Source: Chloroflexota bacterium (lineage in GTDB: Bacteria; Chloroflexota; Anaerolineae; Aggregatilineales; UBA3940). Taken from it: a stretch of DNA of 29,926 bases. Of this stretch, positions 7,717 to 16,656 are shown one piece after another. Location: assembly GCA_010092775.1 (NCBI GenBank), contig JAADYZ010000195.1:1-29926 (forward strand), written 5' to 3'. A program made the position numbers and the translations under genes. Within the stretch, counting starts at the first letter, position 1; each line of letters begins with the position of its first letter. The notes below the pieces were generated by a model that was not told where the DNA came from, did not search any database, and saw nothing but the letters and a program-made list of their open reading frames with translations.

Positions 7717-8670
7717 CTAAGTCGCTTTCAGTTTCTCAAGGAGGGGCTTCCACTCGGGTTCATGGGCCAACAGCTCGATCGCCTCGATGTAGTTCTCACG
7801 CCGCTGGGTGGCCTTTTCGTCTAGCGCAGCGGAGCGAAGTAGATCCAGCCAGGCAGGCTGACGTTGCGCGACGATCTCGGTAGCCAAATAGCGGTGTAGG
7901 GCAAAACGCCGCGTCTCACGCAAGAAGCTTGCCACGAGGTCCTGATAGTCCCTACCGTCAGGATGACGAAGCAGGCAGTCGAACAGACCAGCCAGGATCA
8001 AATCGTCCAGACTATCTTGGTGCCGCTCAACCAGGGCACTCAACAACGAACCAGGGATTTCAGCCAGCGCCCGCAGGGCTGCTGAGACCGCCTCACCCAC
8101 GACGTTTTGATCGTCTTGCAAAGCGTAGCTGTAGATCAGTGGGCGTTGATCAGCATTGGCCAGCACCGCAACAGCTGTCAAGGCGGGTTCTCCGGACATC
8201 ACCATCGACTGCGCATCGCGTGGATCATAGAGTAAGCGCGCGGCGTGAAAGCTTGCCAGGTGCTGATCCAGATCGTTGATGACGGTCAAAGCAGTCGCCC
8301 GCAAGACACCAGCCTCTTCGTGAAAGCCGGGAGGCACCTCTTCATAGGTCTGGGCAGCGGCTTCCAACAGCGGCAAGTCAACCTGAACCGCGACCGGGCG
8401 TAGCGCCCGCAAACAGGCTGCCCGGACCGGTGCCGCCGGATCGCGCTTGACAGCGTTCTGGCTGTAGTCTGCATAGCATTCGATCAAGGCAGGGCGCACC
8501 AATCGATTGTCATGGGACGTGTCAGCCAGTGTCTCAAGCGCTGCCAGTAACACCTGCTTGTTGCGTGCTTTGCTCAACAGCTCAAGCGCAAAAGCTGCCG
8601 CTTCATCAGGGTCGTCTGCCAGGCTGCGCAGCTTTTGAATGTCCGCGGATCGTGATGCTTGTCTCGCCAT
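7717..8670 (-). CDS. HEAT/ARM-repeat-like helical protein
   Basis: 317 aa, predicted all-helical with repeated leucine/alanine-rich pairs of helices (for example KQVLLAALETLADTSHD, AAPVRAACLRALRP, NVVGEAVSAALRALAEI). It resembles degenerate HEAT repeats, related in style but not closely in sequence to the protein at 6008-6847. No enzyme motif or membrane segment. The ATG at 8670 lacks a clear ribosome-binding site (GAAGG is about 17 nt away). It lies 40 bp downstream of the aldo/keto reductase and abuts the hydrolase, so an operon reductase, HEAT protein, hydrolase is likely. Function unknown. Confidence 0.7.
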   Translation of the reverse strand: MARQASRSADIQKLRSLADDPDEAAAFALELLSKARNKQVLLAALETLADTSHDNRLVRPALIECYADYSQNAVKRDPAAPVRAACLRALRPVAVQVDLPLLEAAAQTYEEVPPGFHEEAGVLRATALTVINDLDQHLASFHAARLLYDPRDAQSMVMSGEPALTAVAVLANADQRPLIYSYALQDDQNVVGEAVSAALRALAEIPGSLLSALVERHQDSLDDLILAGLFDCLLRHPDGRDYQDLVASFLRETRRFALHRYLATEIVAQRQPAWLDLLRSAALDEKATQRRENYIEAIELLAHEPEWKPLLEKLKAT

Positions 8671-8710
8671 AATTGCTGACAGGTCAGCCTTCCGTCAGGC
8701 GTCCAGATCG

Positions 8711-9673
8711 TTACAGGCCGATTAACGATTCGGCCTCGAAAATCTGGTCAAGTTGTTCCAACACGTCGTCACTCAACTCAACCTCTGCCGCTTGAAGGTT
8801 CGCTTCGAGCTGGCCGAGTTTGGTCGCACCGGTAAGCACGCTGCTGATGCCACCCTGACGCAGGCACCAGGCGATCGCCAACTGTGCCCGCGTGATGCCC
8901 AAATCCTCCGCGATGGGTTTCATCTGCTTCACCAGCTCAGTCGTCCCCTCGCGCATGATGCGCTTGCGCAGCCACTCCAGTTCAGTCAGGCGGGCACCTT
9001 CTGGCAACCCGTCGTCGTATTTCCCAGTCAACAACCCACTGGCCAGCGGGCTCCAGGTGACCAGGCCCATGCCCCATTTCTTCGCCATCGGCAGGATCGA
9101 CTGCTCGAAGCGAGCACGGGCAAAGAGATTGTACTGTGGCTGTTCGAGAACAGGCGGATGCAAGTTATAGCGTTCGGCCAGATGTTGAGCCTCTTGGATT
9201 TGCTCCGCTGCCCACTCACTAGTCCCCCAATATAGAATCTTGCCCTGCTGGATCAGGTCGTGCATGGCACGCATTGTTTCGATGAGCGGCGTTTCTTCAT
9301 CCCAGCGGTGGCAAAAATAGAGATCCAGGTAATCTGTGCCAATGCGCTTAAGTGAGCGCTCCGCTGACTCCATGATGTGTTTGCGTGACAAGCCACGATC
9401 GTTGACGTGTTTGCTCATCGGCCAAAAGACCTTGGACGAGACGACCAGTGTATGGCGGGGAAATTGCGCTAACACCTGCCCCATCATCTTTTCGGACTCA
9501 CCTCGTGCGTAAATGTCGGCTATATCGAAAAAATTGATGCCGGCCTCATAGGCGCGGACGATGATCTCGCGGGCGGTTTCCGTTTCTTTGACGCTCCCCC
9601 CAAAGGTGGTCCAGCCACCCAGGCTCAGCGCGCTGATGCGCAGCCCGGAAGCGCCGACTTGACGATAATTCAT
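8711..9673 (-). CDS. Aldo/keto reductase (K+ channel beta-subunit-like)
   Basis: 320 aa (beta/alpha)8-barrel oxidoreductase using NADPH to reduce aldehydes or ketones. The AKR tetrad is visible: Asp50 and Tyr55 in FFDIADIYARGE, Lys81 in SSKVFW and His122 in FCHRWD. GTSEW (about 150) and the C-terminal NADP-binding segment ending VLTGATKLGQLEANL are typical of the voltage-gated K+ channel beta-subunit/YghZ branch. The start ATG at 9673 has GAGG 8 nt upstream, and a TATAAT -10 lies at 9717-9712 on the minus strand. It heads the probable operon with the HEAT-like and hydrolase genes. Physiological substrate unknown. Confidence 0.93.
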   Translation of the reverse strand: MNYRQVGASGLRISALSLGGWTTFGGSVKETETAREIIVRAYEAGINFFDIADIYARGESEKMMGQVLAQFPRHTLVVSSKVFWPMSKHVNDRGLSRKHIMESAERSLKRIGTDYLDLYFCHRWDEETPLIETMRAMHDLIQQGKILYWGTSEWAAEQIQEAQHLAERYNLHPPVLEQPQYNLFARARFEQSILPMAKKWGMGLVTWSPLASGLLTGKYDDGLPEGARLTELEWLRKRIMREGTTELVKQMKPIAEDLGITRAQLAIAWCLRQGGISSVLTGATKLGQLEANLQAAEVELSDDVLEQLDQIFEAESLIGL

Positions 9674-9711
9674 GACATCATCCTCAGTTTATCATCCCAA
9701 TCGCTGAACCG

Positions 9712-9717
9712 ATTATA
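9712..9717 (-). promoter_or_regulatory. Probable -10 box for aldo/keto reductase operon
   Basis: A perfect TATAAT on the minus strand, 39 bp upstream of the ATG. The -35 position (about 9735-9740, TGAGCA) is poor, so only the -10 is supported. Confidence 0.4.
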
Positions 9718-9762
9718 ACGTTCGGCTAACCTTGTGCTCACTTACCAGTACCTTGGGCGACC

Positions 9763-11175
9763 TTAATTGTTAGGGCAAATCTCGCGCAGCCCCACATCTG
9801 GGATCTCAAATCCTGGTGGCATTGGCACGGTTAGATCAACTGGGCGATTGAAGTGGGTAAAGAAGGACGACTCTTCCAGGATTTGCTGCCCTTCAACACC
9901 ACGCACATAGGTCAGGAAGTCTTGAGCGCGGGCGGTGGCATCGGTATCGCCGCCGGTATTGTCAACGACGTACATATAGAGGGGACGAATCAGCGCCGTT
10001 GGATACTGCGCCAGATCGACATCCGCTTCCAGCGGGTCGATCAGCACCGCATCAACACCGCCACCTTTACGCACCGGGATCAGGTGCAGGTACTCCTCTG
10101 GCTGCGTACGCAGCCAAGACACACTGACCCAGAACAACGCACCCGGCGTCGTGAGGACATCGTTCAAGCAATCCGTGTTGCCATCACAGACCACATAGTT
10201 GGCATCCGGCGGAAACTCCTGCTCTGGCGTCGGATTGTAGCCCATGTTGCGCAGCACAAACTCAGTGGTGCCGCTGCCCGAACGGGCCATGATCCAGATT
10301 TGACCTTCGCTTCGTCCCGCGACGCGCCACCATTCTAGCGTCCGACCGAGCAGTACATTCTGCAACTGCTCCTGATCCATGTCTTCGATAGGATTGTTTG
10401 GGTCGGTGACAAAGGCGACCACATCATAGCCAATCTCAGCCGCACATTGGACCTCAACACCACTGGTGGTCAGCCGTTGGTATTGCGAAGCCGTCATTGG
10501 CTCCGACATGGCCAGAATGTGAACACACTCCCCATTGACTGCCGCGTCAATCCCGTTGACCGACCCAATCGAGTTGATCTGGACATTGACATCGTTGGCG
10601 GCTTCATAGGCCTCACGCCACTGATTGGCCATCGGCACCTCATCACCCAGGATCGTGCTGCTGCCTACCAGGCACAGGCTCGGATAGGTCAGGGAGCGCA
10701 GGTTATCGATCGTCTCCAGTGAGCCACCGAAGTCGGCAACGGCCCCAAACAGCGTACCGAGCAGGGTGCCCACAAAGACCAGTACAGCGATCACGCCGCC
10801 GCTGCGCCGTTCGCGCTTGTCTTCCGCCATTTCATACTGCTCATAGCGGACAAATTCATCCGACAAGGATTTGACCTGCTGAGAGAGTTGGGCGATCTGC
10901 TGCTGTACCTCATCAGAGTCTGAGGAAGTTTGGGGCGCAGACTGTATCCGTTGGAGTTCAGCGGCAGCCCAGGCGTTGGCCGGGTCGAGCCGTAGGACTT
11001 GTTGTAGACAGTGAGTGCGTTCGTCCTGAGTATGGGCCACCCGGTAGAACAAAGTCCAGGCGGTGAGGTCGTCACGATTGTTGCGCAGCGCCTCAGCCAG
11101 CAGAGTCCGCGCGTTTTCCGGTTTGCCTTGCTCAATGAACTGCCGAGCTTGGTTTAATGCGTCCGACTGGTCCAT
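9763..11175 (-). CDS. Membrane-anchored TPR plus PstS-like substrate-binding protein
   Basis: 470 aa from ATG 11175. Residues 1-80 form a TPR-like helical region (LNQARQFIEQGKPENARTL, CLQQVLRLDPANAWAAAEL). A coiled region spans about 85-118, and one transmembrane segment about 126-147 (VIAVLVFVGTLLGTLFGAV). A PstS-type periplasmic-binding domain starts near 166 (LVGSSTILGD) and includes ARSGSGTTEFVL, the phosphate-binding-protein-like loop. The expected topology is cytoplasmic TPR and external binding domain. The start is chosen because a promoter (11219-11247) puts transcription initiation near 11212, excluding earlier in-frame starts, and AGAGAGA precedes this ATG. No transporter genes are adjacent, so it may be a sensor or receptor rather than a transport component. 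The ligand, phosphate or another oxyanion, is inferred. Confidence 0.8.
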   Translation of the reverse strand: MDQSDALNQARQFIEQGKPENARTLLAEALRNNRDDLTAWTLFYRVAHTQDERTHCLQQVLRLDPANAWAAAELQRIQSAPQTSSDSDEVQQQIAQLSQQVKSLSDEFVRYEQYEMAEDKRERRSGGVIAVLVFVGTLLGTLFGAVADFGGSLETIDNLRSLTYPSLCLVGSSTILGDEVPMANQWREAYEAANDVNVQINSIGSVNGIDAAVNGECVHILAMSEPMTASQYQRLTTSGVEVQCAAEIGYDVVAFVTDPNNPIEDMDQEQLQNVLLGRTLEWWRVAGRSEGQIWIMARSGSGTTEFVLRNMGYNPTPEQEFPPDANYVVCDGNTDCLNDVLTTPGALFWVSVSWLRTQPEEYLHLIPVRKGGGVDAVLIDPLEADVDLAQYPTALIRPLYMYVVDNTGGDTDATARAQDFLTYVRGVEGQQILEESSFFTHFNRPVDLTVPMPPGFEIPDVGLREICPNN

Positions 11176-11218
11176 TAGTGTATCTCTCTTGGTTGAGCAT
11201 TGTCCATCACGCTGCCCA

Positions 11219-11247
11219 ACATTAACGAGACTCCGCACTGAAGTCAA
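11219..11247 (-). promoter_or_regulatory. Promoter for the TPR/PstS-like gene
   Basis: On the minus strand TTGACT (11247-11242) and TAATGT (11224-11219) are separated by 17 bp. The -35 is strong, the -10 moderate. Confidence 0.45.
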
Positions 11248-11293
11248 TACAGCATCCCAGCGGTTCTAGGACGATCGTATCAGAAAGCGCTAG

Positions 11294-11687
11294 ATGCAAG
11301 GACATCCCTATTGTGCAGGTATCCAAGGACCCAGCCAAACCCTCACTTCGCCTCAATCCTTGCCGCGCATCGAACAAGTCCTGACCAATCTACTGAGCAA
11401 TGCCGTCAAGTTCAGCCCGGCAGGGGGTGGGTTTCCCTGAGTGGCGCTGTAGTGGGAGACAGGGTTATTATTCGATTAGTTGACACGGGACCTGGCATTC
11501 CCGAGGATGACCTGCCAAACCTGTTCAAGAAGTTCCAGCGCATTGAGAGAAACAAGCAGGAACAGGTTGAAGGAACCGGCCTTGGCTTGTCAATTGTTAA
11601 GCCATCAGCGAGAAACACCAGGGCAGCATCTCGGTCAACAGTGAGCTAGATCAAGGGACAACATTTACGGTCACGTTGCCGACCTAA
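11294..11687 (+). pseudogene. Broken histidine-kinase ATPase domain fragment
   Basis: The C-terminal HATPase domain of a sensor kinase is readable across three frames. N box LTNLLSNAVKFSPAGGG is followed by a TGA at 11438-11440. In the next frame come DTGPGIPEDDL (G1), LFKKFQRI (F box) and GTGLGLSIVK (G2). The third frame finishes AISEKHQGSISVNSELDQ and TFTVTLPT with TAA at 11685-11687. Each join is restored by adding one G: GGG to GGGG near 11428-11431 and AAG to AAGG near 11601. No HisKA domain or phospho-acceptor histidine is found upstream, where the divergent gene's promoter begins, so the fragment is also 5'-truncated. Its stop lies 14 bp before the hybrid kinase, suggesting the remnant of a kinase once upstream. 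Sequencing error could explain the frameshifts but not the missing 5' part. Confidence 0.75.
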
Positions 11688-11701
11688 CAGAGGATACTCG
11701 T

Positions 11702-14317
11702 GTGCGAGCCTCGGCATCCGAGCAGTTATTACCGCTACTACAGCCTATCCGGCGCCAGGCGACCCTACCTAGTCTGATCAATCGCACGCTAGATGCAGCC
11801 CTGACCATCACTAACGCTACTGCGGGCTGCGTCCTGCGTTTGTCGAGCGAGCGTCCGGGCTTCATCATTGTTGCACAAAGCGGGTCGGTAGAGATCGATC
11901 TGGATCAGGCCCACCAGGCGCTCGTTGTGGAGCGCCCAATCATCAACGATCGTGCCACACAGGTGGCCGTCGGAATCTCGCCCTTTGTCCTCATCATTGG
12001 CCACACAAGCGACCTTCCCGATGCGGCGCTGAGCAATCTACAAATTGTTGGGCTGGTCGCATCCGCTTGCATCCGAGCCTTCCCCCATGCTAACGGCAAC
12101 GACCACGCTGAACAGACCAATGAGCAGATCGTTTCGGTCCTTAAAACGATGCCGGGTTTCATCGCCACGGTGGACCACGAAGGGCGCATCCTCATCTGGC
12201 ATGGTGGCTCGCAATTGATTGGTGGATCGCACCCGAATGATTTGGTCGGGAAACAGTTCTCCGATCTCACCCTGTCTGATGATCATCCCAAAATTGATGG
12301 GGCGCTCGATGCCGTCTTCTCAAAGCAGGTCTTAAGCCGCTTTGAAGCACGCGGCTTGGCGGCTCAGAACAACGCAACCATCTGGTACGAAAATCGGGTT
12401 GCGCCCGTCTGGCGCAAAGGGAAGGTGGTTGCCGCTTCGATAGTCGGCGTAGACATCACGGAGCGGCGCCGTGTAGAAGAATCGCTGCGCATGAGTCAGG
12501 AGCACCTACGCCAGCTCAAGCAAGACGTCGAAGCGATTCTGAATAACAGCAGCGATTCCATCCTGGTGACCAATGCCGAAGGTGCAATTCAGCAGTCCAA
12601 CCTGGCCTTTAGCGGCCTGTTCGGCTATTACCCTGATGAGTTGTTTGGCGAATCGGTGGTGCAGGTCATCAAGCCCGACGCCCGCGAACACCTCCTTGCG
12701 ACGATCAAAGCTCTGGTGGATGATCGCATCCCACGCCGCCTGGAAATTATGGCGCAGCACAAAAATGGCGAGTTGTTTCATGCAGACCTGGCCCTTTCGA
12801 TTGTCGCCAAGCTCCCCAAAACACGCTCCAAGCTGCTGTTTAGCCTACGCGACATCAGCGATCAGAAAGAAGCTGAGCGCGAACTTCGCGCCGCCAAGGA
12901 AAGTGCCGAGCAAGCCAACCGCGCAAAGAGTGTCTTCCTGGCCAATATGAGTCATGAGCTGCGCACCCCGATGAACGCGATCCTTGGCTTTGCAGAAGTC
13001 CTTAGCACAGATACAAACCTGTCCAAAGAAAGTCACTCTCATCTAGAGATCATCCAACGCAGCGGCGAACATCTCCTCGATCTACTCAACGACATCCTTG
13101 AGATGTCTAAGATCGAGGCAGGCAAGGCCCTGCTCAACACCTCCGCATTCGATCTACACTTCATGATCGACACGCTGCGCAGCATGTTCGAGATGCGCGC
13201 CAAAAATAAGAACCTGTATCTGATCGCACGGATTGCCCCCGAAGTACCGCGATACGTTCTGGCCGACGAAGGCAAACTACGCCAAGTGCTGATCAATCTA
13301 CTGAGCAATGCTATCAAATTCACGGATGTCGGTGGCATCTCTTTGCGGGTGGGTTACGACGACCGCCCCAAGCCTCACCTCGTGGTCGAAATCGAAGACA
13401 CCGGCATCGGCATCAGCGAAGTAGATCAGAAGGAAATCTTCCGGCCCTTTATGCAAACTGATGCCGGGGTCGCCTCTCAACAAGGCACCGGCTTGGGTTT
13501 GACGATTACCCGCGAGTACATTCACCTGATGGGTGGAGAGATCAACCTGCAAAGTGCTGTTGGGCTAGGCAGTCTGTTCCAATTGCAAGTCCCAATCGCA
13601 GTCGCTGATCGCGATCAGATCACCCTCCCGAAAGGGACTGGGCGCATCACCCGCTTGATCCCGGAGCAGCGCGATCGCTACCGCGTGTTGGTGGTTGACG
13701 ACATTCCAGAAAATGCTCGGCTGGTCACCACCTGGCTCGAAGCGGCGGGTTTTTTGGTGCGTCAGGCAGTCGATGGGCGAGATGCCATCGATAGATGGAA
13801 GGAATGGACGCCGCATTTGATCTGGATGGACATGCGCATGCCCGTGATGGATGGCTATGAAGCGACTCGCCAGATTAAGGCGAGCGCTGGCGGTGAGAAG
13901 CCTGTCATCATCGCGCTAACTGCCTCCGGCCTCGAACATGAGCGTCAGGCGGTGCTCGCCAGCGGCTGTGATGACTACGTTCGCAAGCCCGTGCGCGAAC
14001 AGGTTGTGATGCACAAGATGGCCGAACACTTAGACGTCAGCTTCGAGCAATCGGCTCCCCTTCCAAAGGCCGATCCCAAACACCCAACAAGTCGCGAAAC
14101 GGTGCATGTCCCCTTGTCGAGGCTTCCCGTTGAGTGGCTGCAAGCGCTGCAAGACGCCGCGATTGGCGTCGATCGGCAGGAAGTGCTGCGTCTGGTCAAC
14201 ACCATCCAGGGCGAGTATCCTTCGGTAGCAGAACAACTCATGGGGCTGGTACGTCAGTACCGTTTTGATACGCTCCAAACCATCATTGAGGAGGCCCGGA
14301 ATGGCGCGGCAAGCTGA
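11702..14317 (+). CDS. Hybrid sensor histidine kinase (GAF-like/PAS/PAS/HisKA/HATPase/REC)
   Basis: 871 aa without transmembrane segments, so a cytoplasmic sensor. Approximate order: GAF-like region 5-135; PAS 145-270 (ends GVDITERRR); PAS 275-395 (ends SLRDISDQKEAE); HisKA with phospho-acceptor His418 in MSHELRTPMN; HATPase with N box QVLINLLSNAIKF near 528, DTGIGIS at 566 and GTGLGLTI; REC at about 660-775 with Asp710 in WMDMRMPVMDG and the conserved lysine in VRKPV. The last ~90 aa is helical, as in many cyanobacterial-type hybrid kinases. The start is GTG 11702: AGAGGA lies 7 nt upstream. It overlaps the next gene by 17 bp. The phosphorelay probably runs His418 to Asp710 and onward to partners including the neighbouring REC-kinase; the signal is unknown. 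Confidence 0.92.
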   Translation: MRASASEQLLPLLQPIRRQATLPSLINRTLDAALTITNATAGCVLRLSSERPGFIIVAQSGSVEIDLDQAHQALVVERPIINDRATQVAVGISPFVLIIGHTSDLPDAALSNLQIVGLVASACIRAFPHANGNDHAEQTNEQIVSVLKTMPGFIATVDHEGRILIWHGGSQLIGGSHPNDLVGKQFSDLTLSDDHPKIDGALDAVFSKQVLSRFEARGLAAQNNATIWYENRVAPVWRKGKVVAASIVGVDITERRRVEESLRMSQEHLRQLKQDVEAILNNSSDSILVTNAEGAIQQSNLAFSGLFGYYPDELFGESVVQVIKPDAREHLLATIKALVDDRIPRRLEIMAQHKNGELFHADLALSIVAKLPKTRSKLLFSLRDISDQKEAERELRAAKESAEQANRAKSVFLANMSHELRTPMNAILGFAEVLSTDTNLSKESHSHLEIIQRSGEHLLDLLNDILEMSKIEAGKALLNTSAFDLHFMIDTLRSMFEMRAKNKNLYLIARIAPEVPRYVLADEGKLRQVLINLLSNAIKFTDVGGISLRVGYDDRPKPHLVVEIEDTGIGISEVDQKEIFRPFMQTDAGVASQQGTGLGLTITREYIHLMGGEINLQSAVGLGSLFQLQVPIAVADRDQITLPKGTGRITRLIPEQRDRYRVLVVDDIPENARLVTTWLEAAGFLVRQAVDGRDAIDRWKEWTPHLIWMDMRMPVMDGYEATRQIKASAGGEKPVIIALTASGLEHERQAVLASGCDDYVRKPVREQVVMHKMAEHLDVSFEQSAPLPKADPKHPTSRETVHVPLSRLPVEWLQALQDAAIGVDRQEVLRLVNTIQGEYPSVAEQLMGLVRQYRFDTLQTIIEEARNGAAS

Positions 14318-15407
14318 CATTCTGGTTGTTGACGACACGCCAGCCAATCTAGACTTGCTCACTACCCTGCTAGAGGACGCAGGCTACCACGTCCGCCCTG
14401 CTATCAATGGGCAGCTCGCGCTGAAAGCCGCGACCAATCCGCAGCCCGATCTGATCTTACTCGACATTATGATGCCCGACATGAGCGGCTTTGAGGTCGC
14501 AGCCCGACTGAAAGAGAACGAAGAGACTGCGGGCATTCCGATCATCTTCATCAGTGCCTTGAATGATACGGATGACATCGTCCGCGCCTTTGATCTGGGC
14601 GGCGTTGATTACGTCACCAAGCCCTTTCGGCGGCGTGAGGTCCTGGCACGGATCGAAAACCATCTGGCCCTGGTTCGCCAGCGCGAACAGATCGAGAAGT
14701 ATTATCAATCGCTGGACGCGCTAAAGACCCAGTTCATGCAGTCTGCCACACACGATCTCAAGAATCCGCTGACGCTGATTTCCGGCTACGTCGATATTCT
14801 GGAAGTGAGCACCATGGATGAGATCGCCGAGAACCGGGCGATGTACACCTATCACATGCGGACCGGGCTTCGTCGGATGAAGATCCTCATCACAGATATG
14901 CTTGATCTCGCCCAGATCGAAACTGGCCTTGAACTCTACATCGAACCGGTTCTGATCGGCTGGCTGTTAGAACAAGCCCGTCAGACTTACGAGATGATGG
15001 CGAAAGAACGCCAGATCACCGTCATCATGGAGGAACCAGGGTACGAGATGCTGGCCCATGTTGACAGCTCTCGGATGCTGCGCGTGCTCGAGAATCTCGT
15101 CTCGAATGCGATCAAGTATACGCCAGAGGGCGGCACAGTCACGATTGGCTGTATCCGAGAGGATCAGGTCGATCGCATCTGGATCAAGGACACTGGGCTT
15201 GGAATCCCCGAAGACGACATAGAGAAAATCTTCGAGGCCTTTTTCCGAGTGGCTAAAAAAGAACACCGCATGGTAGAGGGTACCGGATTGGGCTTGTCAA
15301 TCGTAGACGCGATTATCAAGCAGCACGGCGGCGAGGTTCAAGTCGACAGCGTCGTCGGAGAGGGCAGTACCTTCACCATTTTGCTACCGCGCACCCTCTC
15401 AAAATAG
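14301..15407 (+). CDS. REC-HisKA-HATPase hybrid (response regulator with kinase output)
   Basis: 368 aa. An N-terminal receiver domain (VVDDTPANLDLL; phospho-acceptor Asp55 in LLDIMMPDMSG; Lys107 in VTKPF) is joined by a short helical linker (~115-140) to a kinase core with His151 in SATHDLKNPL, N box LENLVSNAIKYTPEGG, DTGLGIPEDD and GTGLGLSIVD. This REC-first architecture receives a phosphoryl group from another kinase and in turn controls its own kinase activity. An in-frame ATG exists at 14265, but the ATG at 14301 has a near-perfect GAGGAGG 6 nt upstream and is chosen. It starts inside the end of the 871-aa hybrid kinase, indicating translational coupling and a phosphorelay pair. Its 3' end overlaps the convergent moeA by 9 bases. 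No DNA-binding output domain is encoded nearby. Confidence 0.92.
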   Translation: MARQADILVVDDTPANLDLLTTLLEDAGYHVRPAINGQLALKAATNPQPDLILLDIMMPDMSGFEVAARLKENEETAGIPIIFISALNDTDDIVRAFDLGGVDYVTKPFRRREVLARIENHLALVRQREQIEKYYQSLDALKTQFMQSATHDLKNPLTLISGYVDILEVSTMDEIAENRAMYTYHMRTGLRRMKILITDMLDLAQIETGLELYIEPVLIGWLLEQARQTYEMMAKERQITVIMEEPGYEMLAHVDSSRMLRVLENLVSNAIKYTPEGGTVTIGCIREDQVDRIWIKDTGLGIPEDDIEKIFEAFFRVAKKEHRMVEGTGLGLSIVDAIIKQHGGEVQVDSVVGEGSTFTILLPRTLSK

Positions 15408-16643
15408 GATGACCTCAGCCCAGTCACCTGCTTCTAACCCCGTTTTATTCAGTGGGACACGGATCAGTCCCTCGGCCTCGACCAGTTTAAAGATCAGATT
15501 GCTTTTGAAGAAGATCGGCTCGGCTATCAATCCAGCAGGATCGTCACTCAGCCGCGCCGGAACGTAATCCTCACGTCCGGCCACGCTGGCCAGGTTGACC
15601 GAAAGCCGTGCTTGGGTCCGCAGGCGGCGCGGCGGCAGCGTGCCTTGCAAAGTGTACAGTATTGGCTGGCCGTTCATCACAAACTGGACAAACGCGCTGA
15701 CTGGGTTGCCAGGCAGGCCCATCAGCGGGACACGCCCGGCCAGCCCCATGATGGTGGGCTTACCTGGTTTGGTGGCGATCCCGTGAACTAACACACCCGG
15801 CTCGCCCAGTTGATCGAAAACTTGGGCGGTCACATCGCGCACGGAAACCGAACTCCCTGCCGAGAGCACCAGCATATCGTAGCCTTCATCATAGGCGGCC
15901 TTCACCCGCTCGTAGATTGTGTCGAAGTCATCGGGCAGAATTCCCAGACGATCGGCCTGGGCACCAGCCTTCGCTGCCAGTGCAGCCACCGTCGTGCTGT
16001 TGATGTCGCGAATCTGACCGATTTGTGGGCTTTGGGCCGGGTCAATGATCTCGTCGCCAGTAGAGAAGACGGCCAAGCGCGGTTTGCGAACCACATCCAC
16101 CTCGACAATCCCTAGCGCCAATAGGCCACCGATGTCTTGCTCGCGCAGAATGTGGCCTTGCCGCAAGATCGGCGTGCCGCTGCTGATGTCCTCGCCCACG
16201 TCAATGACGTTCTCTTTGGGCGCGGCGGCTCGCCGCACTTCAATTTCGTGCTCACCTGCGGGCTGTGTGTTCTCAATCATCACAACTGCGTCGGCGCTGT
16301 CGGGCAGCATGCCACCGGTATGCACCTCTGCCGTCTGGCCCTTGCCAATGTCAATCTGAGCAGCCTGCCCCATCGGGATTTCGCCAACAACCTGCAAATA
16401 GGCGGGCAAGCTGTCACTCGCTCCGAAGGTGTCAGCGGCTTGTACTGCATATCCATCGACTGTGCTACGCCGAAAGGTCGGTAGGTCTTGCGGCGAGATG
16501 ACATCCGCAGCCAGCACACGCCCCATCGCCTGACCAGCGGGTAGACGCTCCACATCGCTGATTGCTGGAATGCGGCTGAGCAGAAGCTGACGGGCCTCTT
16601 CCGGCGGAACAAGGTTGAAAAATGGGCTGTCGCTCTTGGTCAT
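15399..16643 (-). CDS. moeA: Molybdopterin molybdenumtransferase MoeA
   Basis: 414 aa, the normal MoeA length. MoeA inserts molybdate (or tungstate) into adenylylated molybdopterin to give the active cofactor. The four domains are recognisable: N-terminal STVDGYAV near 60-67, GGMLPDSADAVVMIE near 110, the MoCF-binding core STGDEI and SAGSSVSVRD near 265, HGIATKPGKP and LPGNPVSAF, then the C-terminal beta domain ending RVPLNKTGLEAGDWAEVILF. It lies 13 bp after the MoeA-PBP fusion and is evidently co-transcribed with it from the promoter at 18677-18704. Two MoeA paralogues side by side may handle different metals or one may supply bis-MGD enzymes; this is inference. The stop overlaps the end of the convergent REC-kinase gene. 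Confidence 0.96.
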   Translation of the reverse strand: MTKSDSPFFNLVPPEEARQLLLSRIPAISDVERLPAGQAMGRVLAADVISPQDLPTFRRSTVDGYAVQAADTFGASDSLPAYLQVVGEIPMGQAAQIDIGKGQTAEVHTGGMLPDSADAVVMIENTQPAGEHEIEVRRAAAPKENVIDVGEDISSGTPILRQGHILREQDIGGLLALGIVEVDVVRKPRLAVFSTGDEIIDPAQSPQIGQIRDINSTTVAALAAKAGAQADRLGILPDDFDTIYERVKAAYDEGYDMLVLSAGSSVSVRDVTAQVFDQLGEPGVLVHGIATKPGKPTIMGLAGRVPLMGLPGNPVSAFVQFVMNGQPILYTLQGTLPPRRLRTQARLSVNLASVAGREDYVPARLSDDPAGLIAEPIFFKSNLIFKLVEAEGLIRVPLNKTGLEAGDWAEVILF

Positions 16644-16656
16644 GGCGTGTTGGAGA

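Noticed and set aside
8675..8688. Dyad GCTGAC AG GTCAGC between the aldo/keto reductase and HEAT-like genes
   Set aside because: Too short a loop for an RNA hairpin and no U-run; with a single copy there is not enough to call an operator.
11702..15407. Possible transmembrane sensor role for the two kinases
   Set aside because: No hydrophobic segment long enough for membrane insertion is visible in either protein.
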